Positions 27,049-35,241 of a stretch of 64,000 nt of DNA are shown one piece after another (positions within the stretch are counted from its first letter, which is position 1; every line of letters starts with the position of its first letter). This stretch comes from CAVQWT01 sp963810815 (GTDB lineage Bacteria > Pseudomonadota > Gammaproteobacteria > Burkholderiales > Casimicrobiaceae): assembly GCA_963810815.1 (NCBI GenBank), contig CAWEPB010000008.1, positions 186,001 to 250,000 of the forward strand. Reading direction: 5' to 3'. Under the pieces are notes generated by a model. The model had not been told where the DNA came from, ran no database searches, and saw only the letters and a program-made list of their open reading frames with translations. The translations under genes were made by a program, and so were the position numbers.

Positions 27049-28155
27049 ATGTCGAATCTCGCCACGGCGGACCGTCTGCGTCCCGCCACGTCGCAGCTTC
27101 CGGTTTCCTGGTACTGCGATCCCTCGGTCTACGAAGCGGAGCAGCGCCTGCTGCTCGCCCGCGGCCCCAGCTACGTCGGGCACGAGCTGATGGTGCCCAA
27201 TCCCGGCGACTACCAGGCGCTCGAGTGGCGCGACAACGCGCAGGCGCTCGTCCGCAACGCGGGCGGCGTCGAGCTCCTGTCGAACATCTGCCGGCACCGG
27301 CAGGCGATCATGCTGAAGGGCCGCGGCAACGCCAACAACATCGTCTGCCCGATCCATCGCTGGACCTACGACCTCAAGGGCGAGCTCCTCGGCGCGCCGC
27401 ACTTCGCCGACAAGCCCTGCCTCAACCTCGGCAGGAGCCCGCTGCAGAACTGGAACGGCCTGCTGTTCGACGGCCAGCGCGACGTCCGCGCGGACCTGGC
27501 GAGCCTCGGCGTGCGCGATTTCGACTTCTCCAGCCACGTGCTGGACCGCGTCGAGATCCACGAGTGCAACTACAACTGGAAGACCTTCATCGAGGTCTAC
27601 CTCGAGGACTACCACGTCGAGCCGTTCCACCCGGGCCTCGGCAACTTCGTCACCTGCGAGGACCTGAAGTGGGAGTTCGCGCCGTGGGCGTCGCTGCAGA
27701 CGGTCGGCGTCACCAACCTGCGAAAGGCCGGGACCAAGACCTACGAGCGCTGGCAGAAGGCGGTGCTCGACTACTACCGCGGCGAGATGCCCAAGCAGGG
27801 CGCGATCTGGCTCACCTACTACCCGAACATCATGATCGAGTGGTACCCGCACGTACTGGTGGTCAGCACGCTGATCCCGCGCGGCGTCGACCGGACGACC
27901 AACGTCGTCGAGTTCTACTATCCCGAGGACATCGCGCTGTTCGAGCGCGAGTTCGTCGAGGCCGAGCAGGCCGCGTACATGGAAACGGCGATCGAGGACG
28001 ACGAGATCGCCGAGCGCATGGACGCCGGCCGCCGCGCGCTCTACCGGATGGGTCGCAGCGAGGAAGGCCCGTACCAGTCGCCGATGGAAGACGGCATGCA
28101 GCACTTCCACGAGTTCCTGCGGCGGGAGATGGAAGCGCACGTCGTGCCGCGCTGA
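27049..28155 (+). CDS. Rieske-type ring-hydroxylating oxygenase, alpha subunit
   Basis: The 368-residue product belongs to the aromatic ring-hydroxylating dioxygenase alpha-subunit family. The [2Fe-2S] Rieske ligands are in ICRHRQAIML and IVCPIHRWTYD, and the mononuclear iron site is suggested by YLEDYHVEPFHPG. The ATG at 27049 is the first in frame after the promoter; the upstream frame reads through leader sequence. No ferredoxin, reductase or beta subunit is next to it, so the electron donor and substrate are unknown. The same gene stands divergent from xseB–ispA–dxs in other betaproteobacteria, suggesting a housekeeping rather than catabolic role. Confidence 0.9.
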   Translation: MSNLATADRLRPATSQLPVSWYCDPSVYEAEQRLLLARGPSYVGHELMVPNPGDYQALEWRDNAQALVRNAGGVELLSNICRHRQAIMLKGRGNANNIVCPIHRWTYDLKGELLGAPHFADKPCLNLGRSPLQNWNGLLFDGQRDVRADLASLGVRDFDFSSHVLDRVEIHECNYNWKTFIEVYLEDYHVEPFHPGLGNFVTCEDLKWEFAPWASLQTVGVTNLRKAGTKTYERWQKAVLDYYRGEMPKQGAIWLTYYPNIMIEWYPHVLVVSTLIPRGVDRTTNVVEFYYPEDIALFEREFVEAEQAAYMETAIEDDEIAERMDAGRRALYRMGRSEEGPYQSPMEDGMQHFHEFLRREMEAHVVPR

Positions 28156-28174
28156 AGCGGCGGGCAGCAACGAG

Positions 28175-28208
28175 ATCGGGGGCGCGCGGCTGACCGCGCG
28201 CCCCCGAT
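28175..28208 (+). terminator. Strong hairpin after the Rieske gene
   Basis: A perfect 15-bp GC-rich stem (28175–28189 with 28194–28208) and a 4-base loop lies 20 bases after the stop. A second 7-bp hairpin (28217–28234) follows. Neither has a clear T run, so they may act for the convergent genes on both sides. Confidence 0.65.
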
Positions 28209-28240
28209 GCGTTTGCGGGCCGCGCGAGCGGCCCGACGGG

Positions 28241-29221
28241 TCACTTAGGCGTCGTCGTGAGACCGAACGTCTCGCCACCGGCGTTGTTGTAGACGAAGTT
28301 GTTGCCGAGGCTGGTGGCGACGCTTCCGCCCTGCTGCTCGATGCCGAAGAGCGAGTTGTCGGTGATCGTGCTGTTGGACACCCGGGTGGCACAGGCCACC
28401 TGGTTCGACGCGATCAGCAGACCGACGACATTGCGCTGCGCAAGCGAATTCTCGATCGAAAGCGCGGCTCCCACGGCTTCCAGGGCACCCCCGCCACACA
28501 CGGAGTAGCCGCGGAAGTTGCCGGCCGCAACGCTGCCTTTCACCGTGACGAGCGCACCCGCCACGACGGCCAGGCCGGCATCGTACCTGGATCCGTAGGA
28601 GGCGCCGTTGCCTTCCATCCGCGAATCGACGACCGTGACGCGCAGCAGGTTCTGGGCGTCGACCCCGCGAACGACGATGCCGCCGCGGAAGTTGTTCATC
28701 ACCACGGTGTTGGCGATCGTGACCGGGCCCGCGAACACCTGGATGCCCCCGGCACCTATATTGGCGTTCCCGGTATTGGCGAAACCGGTGACCGTGCAGC
28801 GATCGATCAGCAGGCTGGCTGCGGCCTGGTGAACGATCCCCGACCCGGCGCTTGTTCCCAGGCCGTTGATCTCGAGCCCGCGCAATATGACGTTGCCACC
28901 CGGGGCATTGACGACGATGCCGTTGCCGCTGCCGGCCGTGACGCCCGCGTAGATGCCGGCCGGCGCGATGATCGACACCGCCTTGTCGATCGTGACGGGG
29001 CCGTAGCCCGCGGAATCCAGGACGATGATCTCGCCGCCCGGGTTGGTCTGCACCAGCGCCGCCGCAAACCCCCGGCAGGGCTGGGTGAGCGAGCAGGGGA
29101 ACGCATCGCTGCCGGTGCTGGCGACGAACGTCCGCTGCACGGCCGCGGTGGCCGGCAACGAAAGTCCGATCAGGGCAGCGGCGGCAAACGGGAAGAGCTG
29201 GCGCAAGGGGGTTCGTGTCAT
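28241..29221 (-). CDS. Exported right-handed beta-helix protein (copy 1)
   Basis: This is a 326-residue secreted protein. The signal peptide ends near LSLPATAA, followed by RTFVASTGSDAFPCSLTQPC, which opens a pectate-lyase-like parallel beta-helix with repeating turns (VNAPGGNVILRGLEI, IDRCTVTGF, IANTVVMNNFRGGIVV, VSNSTITDNS). No catalytic residues are recognisable and the function is unknown. Its closest relative in the window is the frame-broken gene at 53768–54766. The start at 29221 is set by the signal peptide. A BTAD-type regulator lies upstream on the same strand. Confidence 0.85.
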   Translation of the reverse strand: MTRTPLRQLFPFAAAALIGLSLPATAAVQRTFVASTGSDAFPCSLTQPCRGFAAALVQTNPGGEIIVLDSAGYGPVTIDKAVSIIAPAGIYAGVTAGSGNGIVVNAPGGNVILRGLEINGLGTSAGSGIVHQAAASLLIDRCTVTGFANTGNANIGAGGIQVFAGPVTIANTVVMNNFRGGIVVRGVDAQNLLRVTVVDSRMEGNGASYGSRYDAGLAVVAGALVTVKGSVAAGNFRGYSVCGGGALEAVGAALSIENSLAQRNVVGLLIASNQVACATRVSNSTITDNSLFGIEQQGGSVATSLGNNFVYNNAGGETFGLTTTPK

Positions 29222-29519
29222 GGAAGCCTCGGAATGTGGTCGGATCGGACTGGCGGCCGGTTGGGTAACGAAAGCCGGGCGCCGCGTCGGTTCGCGCCAC
29301 GAGGCGCATCGGAGGCAGGCCCCCGATTTGCATCGCATCACGCCAACCGCAGCCCGATCATTGCCCGGTTCTTCGTACTGCGCACTTACAGGAAGCTTAC
29401 AGATCGATACGGCGGCCGTGCGTACGACCGCCCCGGTTCGGCCGGCCGAGGCCGAGCCGGGGCGCGCCACACGAGATTTGCCCGCGACGCGAACGAGGGT
29501 GGGGGACCGGGATCGCCGG

Positions 29520-31361
29520 CTATCGGAGCAGCGCGCCCGCGCAGTGCGCGAGATCGGGATCGACGGCGAGTGCCCGCATCAGCAGCCGGCGGCACTCGTC
29601 GGCCGGGAGCTGCGCGGCCGCGGCGGCTAGGGCCAGGTCGATGCGCCGGCGCAGCTTGCCCCGCGCCTCGACGATCGCGCGGTCGGCGGCCGCCGGCAAC
29701 AGCGGGCCCGCGTAGAGGTCGAGCACGGCGCCCGCAGCCTCCGTGACGCCGCCGGCGTCCGCCTTCGCGAGATCGCGCAGCGCATCGTCGAGCGCCCAGA
29801 CGTCGAGCCACACGCGCGCCGGGTCGAGCGACAGCACGCGGTCGGACAGCGTCACCGCCGTGCCGCCCCCCAGCGCACGGCGCAGCCGGTGCAGCGTCAC
29901 GTTGAGTGCCGTCAGCGCGCCGACGCGCCCTTCGCCGGGCCACAACGCGCCGATGATCGGGTCCACGCCGACCTGCCGGCCGCCGCCGGCAACGATGTGC
30001 TGCAGCAGTTCGAACGGCTTGCCCTGCACCCCGCGCCGGTCGGGCGCACCCGCCGCGTCGACGTCGACGACGCAATCGCCCAGTGCGCGGATCGTGCATC
30101 TCCACGGCCACGCGCGCGGCGCGCGCGGCGGCGGCTCCAGGCCGCGGACGCGGACGATGTCGCGGACGTATTCGACGTCGATGCCCGCCGCGAGCGCATC
30201 GGCGCACAGCCGCGCGGCGACCTGCGGCGCGGGCCAGTAGAAGCCGGTGTACTCGAGGGTCCGGATGAAGGCGATCGCGTGCGCGAGCTTCTCGCGGCGC
30301 GCGCTGCCCGCCGGCATTCCGAGGACGTCGGCGATGTCGGCCAGCAGCCGCGCCTGCCGCTTCTGCACCGGCGCCGCGCGATCGCAGGCCGCGCTCAGGC
30401 ACGCGCCGGCCCCGGCGTAGTCGCCCGCCACGGCAAGGCAGTAGCCTTCGAGCACGCGCATCTGCACGGACTCGTCGTCGGGTGCGGCCGCGCGGGCGGC
30501 AAAGGCCTCGGCGCGGCGCGCCGCCTCGAGGGCCTCGACGAAGCGTCCGTCGACGAGCAGCGCCAGCGAGCGCTGCTGGAGCACGATCGCGCACCACATC
30601 GGCTCGGCGGCCTCGTCCGGCGCGCCGCAGCGATCGAGCAGCGCCCGCGCCGATGCGGTGTCGCGCCGGACGAGCGCGAGGCGGGCACGCATCACCGCGA
30701 CGACGACGCCGAGCTCGCGAATGCCGTGTGCGTCGGCCGTCCCCGCGGCCGCGACGAAGCGCTCGTCGGCCCGATCGGGTCGATGGGCGAACAGGGCGTG
30801 CTGCCCGCACATCGATTGCCAGTGCCCGCGCCACCACGGGCTCCCGCGCGCCTCGAATCCGGCCGCCTCGACCTCGATGCGCGCCGCATCGGCCGGGCGA
30901 CCGGCGGTGCCCAGCGCGGCCAGCATCGCCGAGGCGGCGGCGAGGGCCGCGTCGGCGTCGGTGCAGCGCGCGAGCTGCACAGCCCAGGCATCGACGGAAG
31001 GGGGTTGCGTGCCGGTCGGCACGGCACCGTGCATCTCCGCGACGGCCAGTCCGGCGGCGACGACGACCTGCCGTTCGGGCGGCGAATGCTCGTCGACGCT
31101 CCCGCCGGTTTCGCGCAACCGCCCGGCCCACTCGCCGAACGGCCGGAAGTCGCGGTACATCGCGTCGATCAGGCAGACGGCGAGCGCCGCAATCTCCGCC
31201 AGCACTTCGGCCGGCGCCGTCGACACCGCACGGGCCCACGCGGCGGCAAGCTGCTCGAGCGCCGCCGCCGGCGAAGCGCGCGATGCGACCCACGCCCCGC
31301 GCAGCCCTTCGCTCGCGGGGAGCGCAGCTACGAGCCGCAGTCGCCTCTCGGTCGATATCAC
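29520..31361 (-). CDS. BTAD/winged-helix transcriptional regulator with TPR-like repeats
   Basis: The 613-residue product looks like the C-terminal part of the large MalT/SARP-like activators. Residues about 1–400 are Ala-rich helical repeats, ending in YTGFYWPAPQVAARLCADA and a GIDVEYVRDIVRVRGLEPP segment typical of these proteins. Residues about 415–510 form an OmpR-like winged helix (VQGKPFELLQHIVAGGGRQV, ALNVTLHRLRRALGG), and a bacterial transcriptional activator domain follows. The N-terminal ATPase seen in many relatives is absent. Targets are unknown; the beta-helix gene 298 bases downstream is a candidate. Those 298 bases show no gene. Confidence 0.75.
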   Translation of the reverse strand: MISTERRLRLVAALPASEGLRGAWVASRASPAAALEQLAAAWARAVSTAPAEVLAEIAALAVCLIDAMYRDFRPFGEWAGRLRETGGSVDEHSPPERQVVVAAGLAVAEMHGAVPTGTQPPSVDAWAVQLARCTDADAALAAASAMLAALGTAGRPADAARIEVEAAGFEARGSPWWRGHWQSMCGQHALFAHRPDRADERFVAAAGTADAHGIRELGVVVAVMRARLALVRRDTASARALLDRCGAPDEAAEPMWCAIVLQQRSLALLVDGRFVEALEAARRAEAFAARAAAPDDESVQMRVLEGYCLAVAGDYAGAGACLSAACDRAAPVQKRQARLLADIADVLGMPAGSARREKLAHAIAFIRTLEYTGFYWPAPQVAARLCADALAAGIDVEYVRDIVRVRGLEPPPRAPRAWPWRCTIRALGDCVVDVDAAGAPDRRGVQGKPFELLQHIVAGGGRQVGVDPIIGALWPGEGRVGALTALNVTLHRLRRALGGGTAVTLSDRVLSLDPARVWLDVWALDDALRDLAKADAGGVTEAAGAVLDLYAGPLLPAAADRAIVEARGKLRRRIDLALAAAAAQLPADECRRLLMRALAVDPDLAHCAGALLR

Positions 31362-31597
31362 GGGGTCATTCTACCGCCCGACCCCGCGCCGCGAAGACCG
31401 GCGGGCGGTCGAGCGGCGGCGCAGGCCGCGCGAACGGCGGCGGCGGCCCCATGCCGCGCTGGCCGGCGGGCACGGCGTCCGCCGCGGCTCGCGTCCGGCG
31501 TGCCCGTCCCGGCTGCGGCACAATGGCGGGGGTTCCCGCGCTCCGCTCGTCCTGCCGGCGACCACCCCGCCTCCCCCGCCCCTGCCCCACGCCACCG

Positions 31598-32470
31598 ATG
31601 CAATCGCTCTGGATGCTCGCCGCCGGACTCGCGTTCTCGCTGATGGGCGCGTTCGTGAAGCTGGGCGCCGAGCAGTTCTCGGCCGCCGAGCTGGTGTTCT
31701 ACCGGTCCCTGGTGCAGATGGCCGGCGCCTACGCGATGCTGGCCCATGCCGGGGGCACGGTGAAGACGAAGCGCTTCGGCATGCACGTCCACCGCGGCGT
31801 CTCGGGCTTCGTGTCGCTGTTCATGTTCTTCTACGCGCTGACCACGCTGCCGGTGGCGACGGCGATGACGCTGAACTACAGCTCGCCGCTGTTCCTCGCG
31901 CTGCTGCTGACGTTCCTCGCGCGCGAACGCCCCGGCGCCATGCTGATCGGCACGGTGCTGCTGGGCTTCGCCGGCGTGCTGCTGCTGCTGCGGCCGGCGG
32001 TCAACGCCGAGCAGCTGTGGCCGTTCGCCGTCGGCCTCGCCTCGGGGGCGATCTCGGCGGTCGCGTACTGGAACGTGCGCGAGCTGGTCCGGGCGCAGGA
32101 GCCGGAGGCGCGCGTGGTGTTCTACTTCGCGCTGTTCGCCTGCCTCGGCTCGCTGGTGTGGATGGCGCCTCAGACCTGGCACCGCGTGACCTGGTCGAAC
32201 GCCTGGATCCTCGCCGGCGTCGGCGTGATGGGCACGCTGGGCCAGCTGTTCATGACGCGCGCCTACGGCCAGGGCAAGACGCTGGTGACCGCGGCGCTGT
32301 CGTATTCGGGCATCGTGTTCTCCAGCGTGCTGGGCATCGCCTTCTTCGGGGACGTGCTGCCGTGGTTCGCCTGGCTCGGCATGGCGCTGATCGTGATCGC
32401 CGGTATCATCGCCGTGCAGCTGCAGCCCGGCGCGCGCCGCAACGACGCGCCGCAGGTCACCAACGACTGA
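31598..32470 (+). CDS. EamA/DMT-superfamily transporter
   Basis: The 290-residue product has about ten hydrophobic segments arranged as two EamA repeats (WMLAAGLAFSLMGAFVKLG … and FAVGLASGAISAVAYWNVR …), the layout of drug/metabolite exporters such as RhaT/YdcZ relatives. The substrate cannot be told. The ATG at 31598 follows a Pro-rich, non-homologous reading and starts exactly before the first helix. It is divergent from the BTAD regulator and ends 27 bases before the sulfurtransferase gene. Confidence 0.88.
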   Translation: MQSLWMLAAGLAFSLMGAFVKLGAEQFSAAELVFYRSLVQMAGAYAMLAHAGGTVKTKRFGMHVHRGVSGFVSLFMFFYALTTLPVATAMTLNYSSPLFLALLLTFLARERPGAMLIGTVLLGFAGVLLLLRPAVNAEQLWPFAVGLASGAISAVAYWNVRELVRAQEPEARVVFYFALFACLGSLVWMAPQTWHRVTWSNAWILAGVGVMGTLGQLFMTRAYGQGKTLVTAALSYSGIVFSSVLGIAFFGDVLPWFAWLGMALIVIAGIIAVQLQPGARRNDAPQVTND

Positions 32471-32497
32471 TCAACCTTGCCACCGGAACCCGCCGCG

Positions 32498-33346
32498 ATG
32501 TTCACCACGCTGATCTCGACCGCCGACCTCGCCGCACGCCTCGGCACGCCGGACCTCGCCATCGTCGACGTCCGCCACGACCTCACGCAGCCCGACGACT
32601 GGGGCGCGGCGCAGTACGCCGCCGGCCACATCCCGGGCGCGCGCTTCGCGCACCTGGACCGCGACCTGTCGGCGCCGAAGACCGGCCGCAACGGACGCCA
32701 TCCGCTGCCGGCACCGGAGGCCTGCGCCGCCTTGTTCGGCCGGCTGGGCATCGGCGACCGGACGCAGGTGGTCTGTTACGACCAGCAGCAGGGCATGTAC
32801 GCGTCGCGGCTGTGGTGGACGCTGCGCTGGCTCGGCCACGACGCCGTCGCGGTGCTCGACGGCGGCTGGGCGAAGTGGACCGCCGAGGGACGGCCGGTCA
32901 CGGCGGCCGTGCCGCCCCCGGGCACCGCGACGTTCACCCGCCGCGCCTCCGCCGTGGCTGCCGTCGACGTCGACACCGTCGTCGCCAGCCTGCCGGCGCG
33001 ATCGCTGCTCCTGATCGACGCGCGCGGGCCCGAGCGCTTTCGCGGCGAGGCCGAGCCGCTCGACCCGGTCGCCGGCCACATTCCGGGCGCGACCAACCGG
33101 CCGGCCTCGCAGAACCTCAACGCCGACGGCACGTTCAAGCCGGCGGCCACGCTGCGGGCGGAGTTCGCCGCACTGGTCGGCGTGCGGTCGCTGGCCACGG
33201 TCGTCCACCAATGCGGGTCGGGCGTCACCGCCTGCCACAACCACCTGGCGATGGAAATGGCCGGGCTGCCGGGCTCGCTGGTCTACCCCGGATCGTGGAG
33301 CGAATGGGTCGCCGATCCGGCGCGACCCGTGGCGACCGGCAACTGA
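32498..33346 (+). CDS. sseA: 3-mercaptopyruvate/thiosulfate sulfurtransferase
   Basis: The 282-residue product has two rhodanese domains; only the second is active. Its catalytic loop is HQCGSGVTACHN, and CGSGVT favours mercaptopyruvate over thiosulfate (rhodaneses usually show CRKGVT). Other family marks are YAAGHIPGARFAHLDRDLS and VLDGGWAKW. ATG at 32498 is preferred to a TTG seven codons upstream. The stop codon lies inside the first unit of an 11-bp tandem repeat. Confidence 0.9.
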   Translation: MFTTLISTADLAARLGTPDLAIVDVRHDLTQPDDWGAAQYAAGHIPGARFAHLDRDLSAPKTGRNGRHPLPAPEACAALFGRLGIGDRTQVVCYDQQQGMYASRLWWTLRWLGHDAVAVLDGGWAKWTAEGRPVTAAVPPPGTATFTRRASAVAAVDVDTVVASLPARSLLLIDARGPERFRGEAEPLDPVAGHIPGATNRPASQNLNADGTFKPAATLRAEFAALVGVRSLATVVHQCGSGVTACHNHLAMEMAGLPGSLVYPGSWSEWVADPARPVATGN

Positions 33347-33391
33347 GCGGCAACTGAGTGGCAACTGAGCGGCAACTGAGCGGCAGCTGAG
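33337..33391 (+). repeat. Five 11-bp tandem repeats across the sseA stop codon
   Basis: The unit CGGCAACTGAG occurs five times in a row with two substitutions (T at the first base of unit 3; G in place of A in unit 5). Each unit carries a TGA, and because 11 is not a multiple of three the copies fall in all frames. The sseA stop is the TGA of unit 1. The array ends 26 bases before the next gene. Confidence 0.9.
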
Positions 33392-33417
33392 CGGCGCCCG
33401 AACACAGGAGCAGACCC

Positions 33418-34194
33418 ATGCCCACCTCGCACCGCCTGGAAGGACGCGTCGCCATCGTCACCGGCGCCGCCCGCGGCATCGGCCTCGCCTGCGCCCGGCG
33501 CTTCGCCGAAGAAGGCGCGCGCGTCGTGCTCGCCGATATCGATGCCGACGCGGGCGCTGCCGCCGCCGCGACCATTCCCGCCGCTTCGTTCGTCGCCGCC
33601 GACGTTTCGCGCAAGTCCGACGCCGAGGCGCTCGTCGCCCGCACGATCGAGGGCGGCGGGCGCATCGACATCCTGGTCAACAACGCCGGCATCACCCACG
33701 CCTGCGCCTTCCTCGACCTCGCCGAGGAGGACTTCGACCGCGTCCTGCGGGTCAACCTCAAGTCGATGTTCCTCTGCGGCCAGGCGGCGGCCCGGGCGAT
33801 GGTCGCGCGAGGCACGCGCGGCGCGATCGTCAACCTGTCGTCGGTCAACGCGGTGCTGGCGATACCCAACCAGGTTCCCTACGTCGTCAGCAAGGGCGGC
33901 GTCAACCAGCTGACCAAGGTGATGGCGCTGGCGCTGGCGCCGCACGGGATCCGCGTCAACGCCATCGGGCCGGGCACGATCAGCACCGAGATGGCGCGCG
34001 CCGCGGTGCTGTCCGACGATGCCGCCCGGCGCCGGATCCTGTCGCGGACGCCGCTGGGACGGCTGGGCGAACCCGAGGAAATCGCGGCGGTCGCCGCGTT
34101 CCTCGCCAGCGACGACGCGTCGTACCTCACCGGGCAGACGATCTACCCCGACGGCGGGCGGCTCGGGCTCAACTACACGGTGCCGGTCGACTGA
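33418..34194 (+). CDS. Short-chain dehydrogenase/reductase
   Basis: This is a 258-residue classical SDR. It has the cofactor motif TGAARGIGLACA, the NNAG motif (ILVNNAGITH), the catalytic Ser in NLSSVNAV and the YxxxK pair in YVVSKGG. Asp at the end of strand 2 (VLADIDAD) favours NAD over NADP. The C-terminal LTGQTIYPDGGRLGLNY is typical of the FabG-like/polyol subgroup. The substrate is not known. It is likely co-transcribed with sseA, 71 bases upstream across the tandem repeat. Confidence 0.88.
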   Translation: MPTSHRLEGRVAIVTGAARGIGLACARRFAEEGARVVLADIDADAGAAAAATIPAASFVAADVSRKSDAEALVARTIEGGGRIDILVNNAGITHACAFLDLAEEDFDRVLRVNLKSMFLCGQAAARAMVARGTRGAIVNLSSVNAVLAIPNQVPYVVSKGGVNQLTKVMALALAPHGIRVNAIGPGTISTEMARAAVLSDDAARRRILSRTPLGRLGEPEEIAAVAAFLASDDASYLTGQTIYPDGGRLGLNYTVPVD

Positions 34195-34218
34195 CGGGCG
34201 CCGGTCGCCGGTCGCGGC

Positions 34219-35241
34219 TCACTTGCCCAGCATGTGCAGCTGCCAGAGGTCCTCGTTGCTGATGTGCAGCAGCGGCTGCAATGCCAGCAGCCCGGTCCGG
34301 CCGATGCTCTTCTCGAGGTACCGCATCTCGGCGAACTTCGCCTCGGTCGATTCGTCGAGCGGCGCGTCGAATCCGTTCTCGCGCATCATCAGCACGCCCT
34401 TGGCGCGCATCGCCAGCTCGGTGTAGATCCGCAGGTAGCACAGGAGGTCGGCGACCACCGGCCCGTCGAAGCGGCTGCGCAGCGAATGGAGGTAACTTCC
34501 TGCAGGCGACGCGGAGAGCTGCCCCGACGTGACGAGTTCCAGCATCTCGGCGTCGCTGTCGAAACCGCGGCCGAGCCACGCGCCCACCGCGGCCTCGCTG
34601 CGCTGGAACACGGCGTAGAGCAACGGCGGCACGACGACCAGCACGGCGAGCGTGGACATCGCCGGCGAGAAGAACATGTGGTTGAACGCCGAGTGCAGAA
34701 CCGTGGCGACCGCGAGGCCGGGCACGAACGCGACGAGCGAGCCGCCGGGCCGCCGCCCCTGCAGCGCGAGCCCCAAGGTCGTGAAGATCGCCGTCGCGCC
34801 GCCGTGCATGATCGCGGTGCCGAATCCGCGCACGATCCAGGTGCCGAGCCCCGCGTCCGGAACGATGACGTGGTAGTAGAGGTTCTCGACCACGGCGAAG
34901 CCGGTGCCGACGGCGAAGCCTGCGATCGCCGCGTCCACGAGGAAACCCACGCGATGCGTGCGCACGAGCGCCACCATGACGAGCCCCTTCAGCGCTTCCT
35001 CGACGACCGGGCCGACGTAGCGGGTGTACGGCGTCGCCTCGATGCCGGTCCGGTCGAGCAGGAACGCGTTGACGAAGTAGCACAGCCCGGCGACCGCGGC
35101 GCCGGCGGCGATCAGCGCAACGACGCTGCCGAGCTTCAGCAGCTTGTAGCTCTCGAGGTAGAGCAAGGCGGCGAGCAGGCCCAGCACCGGCAGCAGGCCG
35201 ACGAGGATGGGCAGCAGGACGTCGATAGCGAAGGCGCTCAC
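34219..35241 (-). CDS. PrsW-family intramembrane metalloprotease
   Basis: The 340-residue product is a multi-helix membrane protein of the PrsW family, related to CAAX-type membrane proteases. Conserved elements are VVEEALKGLVM (Glu81–Glu82), FAVVENLYYH, AIMHGGATAI and VLHSAFNHMFF, which supply the Glu/His residues thought to bind metal. In Bacillus, PrsW makes the first cut in the anti-sigma factor RsiW. A GTG start at 35241 overlaps the peptidase stop by 4 bases (GTGA), so the two are coupled. The last 120 residues are a soluble helical tail. An anti-sigma-like gene lies about 4 kb upstream on the same strand. Confidence 0.87.
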   Translation of the reverse strand: MSAFAIDVLLPILVGLLPVLGLLAALLYLESYKLLKLGSVVALIAAGAAVAGLCYFVNAFLLDRTGIEATPYTRYVGPVVEEALKGLVMVALVRTHRVGFLVDAAIAGFAVGTGFAVVENLYYHVIVPDAGLGTWIVRGFGTAIMHGGATAIFTTLGLALQGRRPGGSLVAFVPGLAVATVLHSAFNHMFFSPAMSTLAVLVVVPPLLYAVFQRSEAAVGAWLGRGFDSDAEMLELVTSGQLSASPAGSYLHSLRSRFDGPVVADLLCYLRIYTELAMRAKGVLMMRENGFDAPLDESTEAKFAEMRYLEKSIGRTGLLALQPLLHISNEDLWQLHMLGK

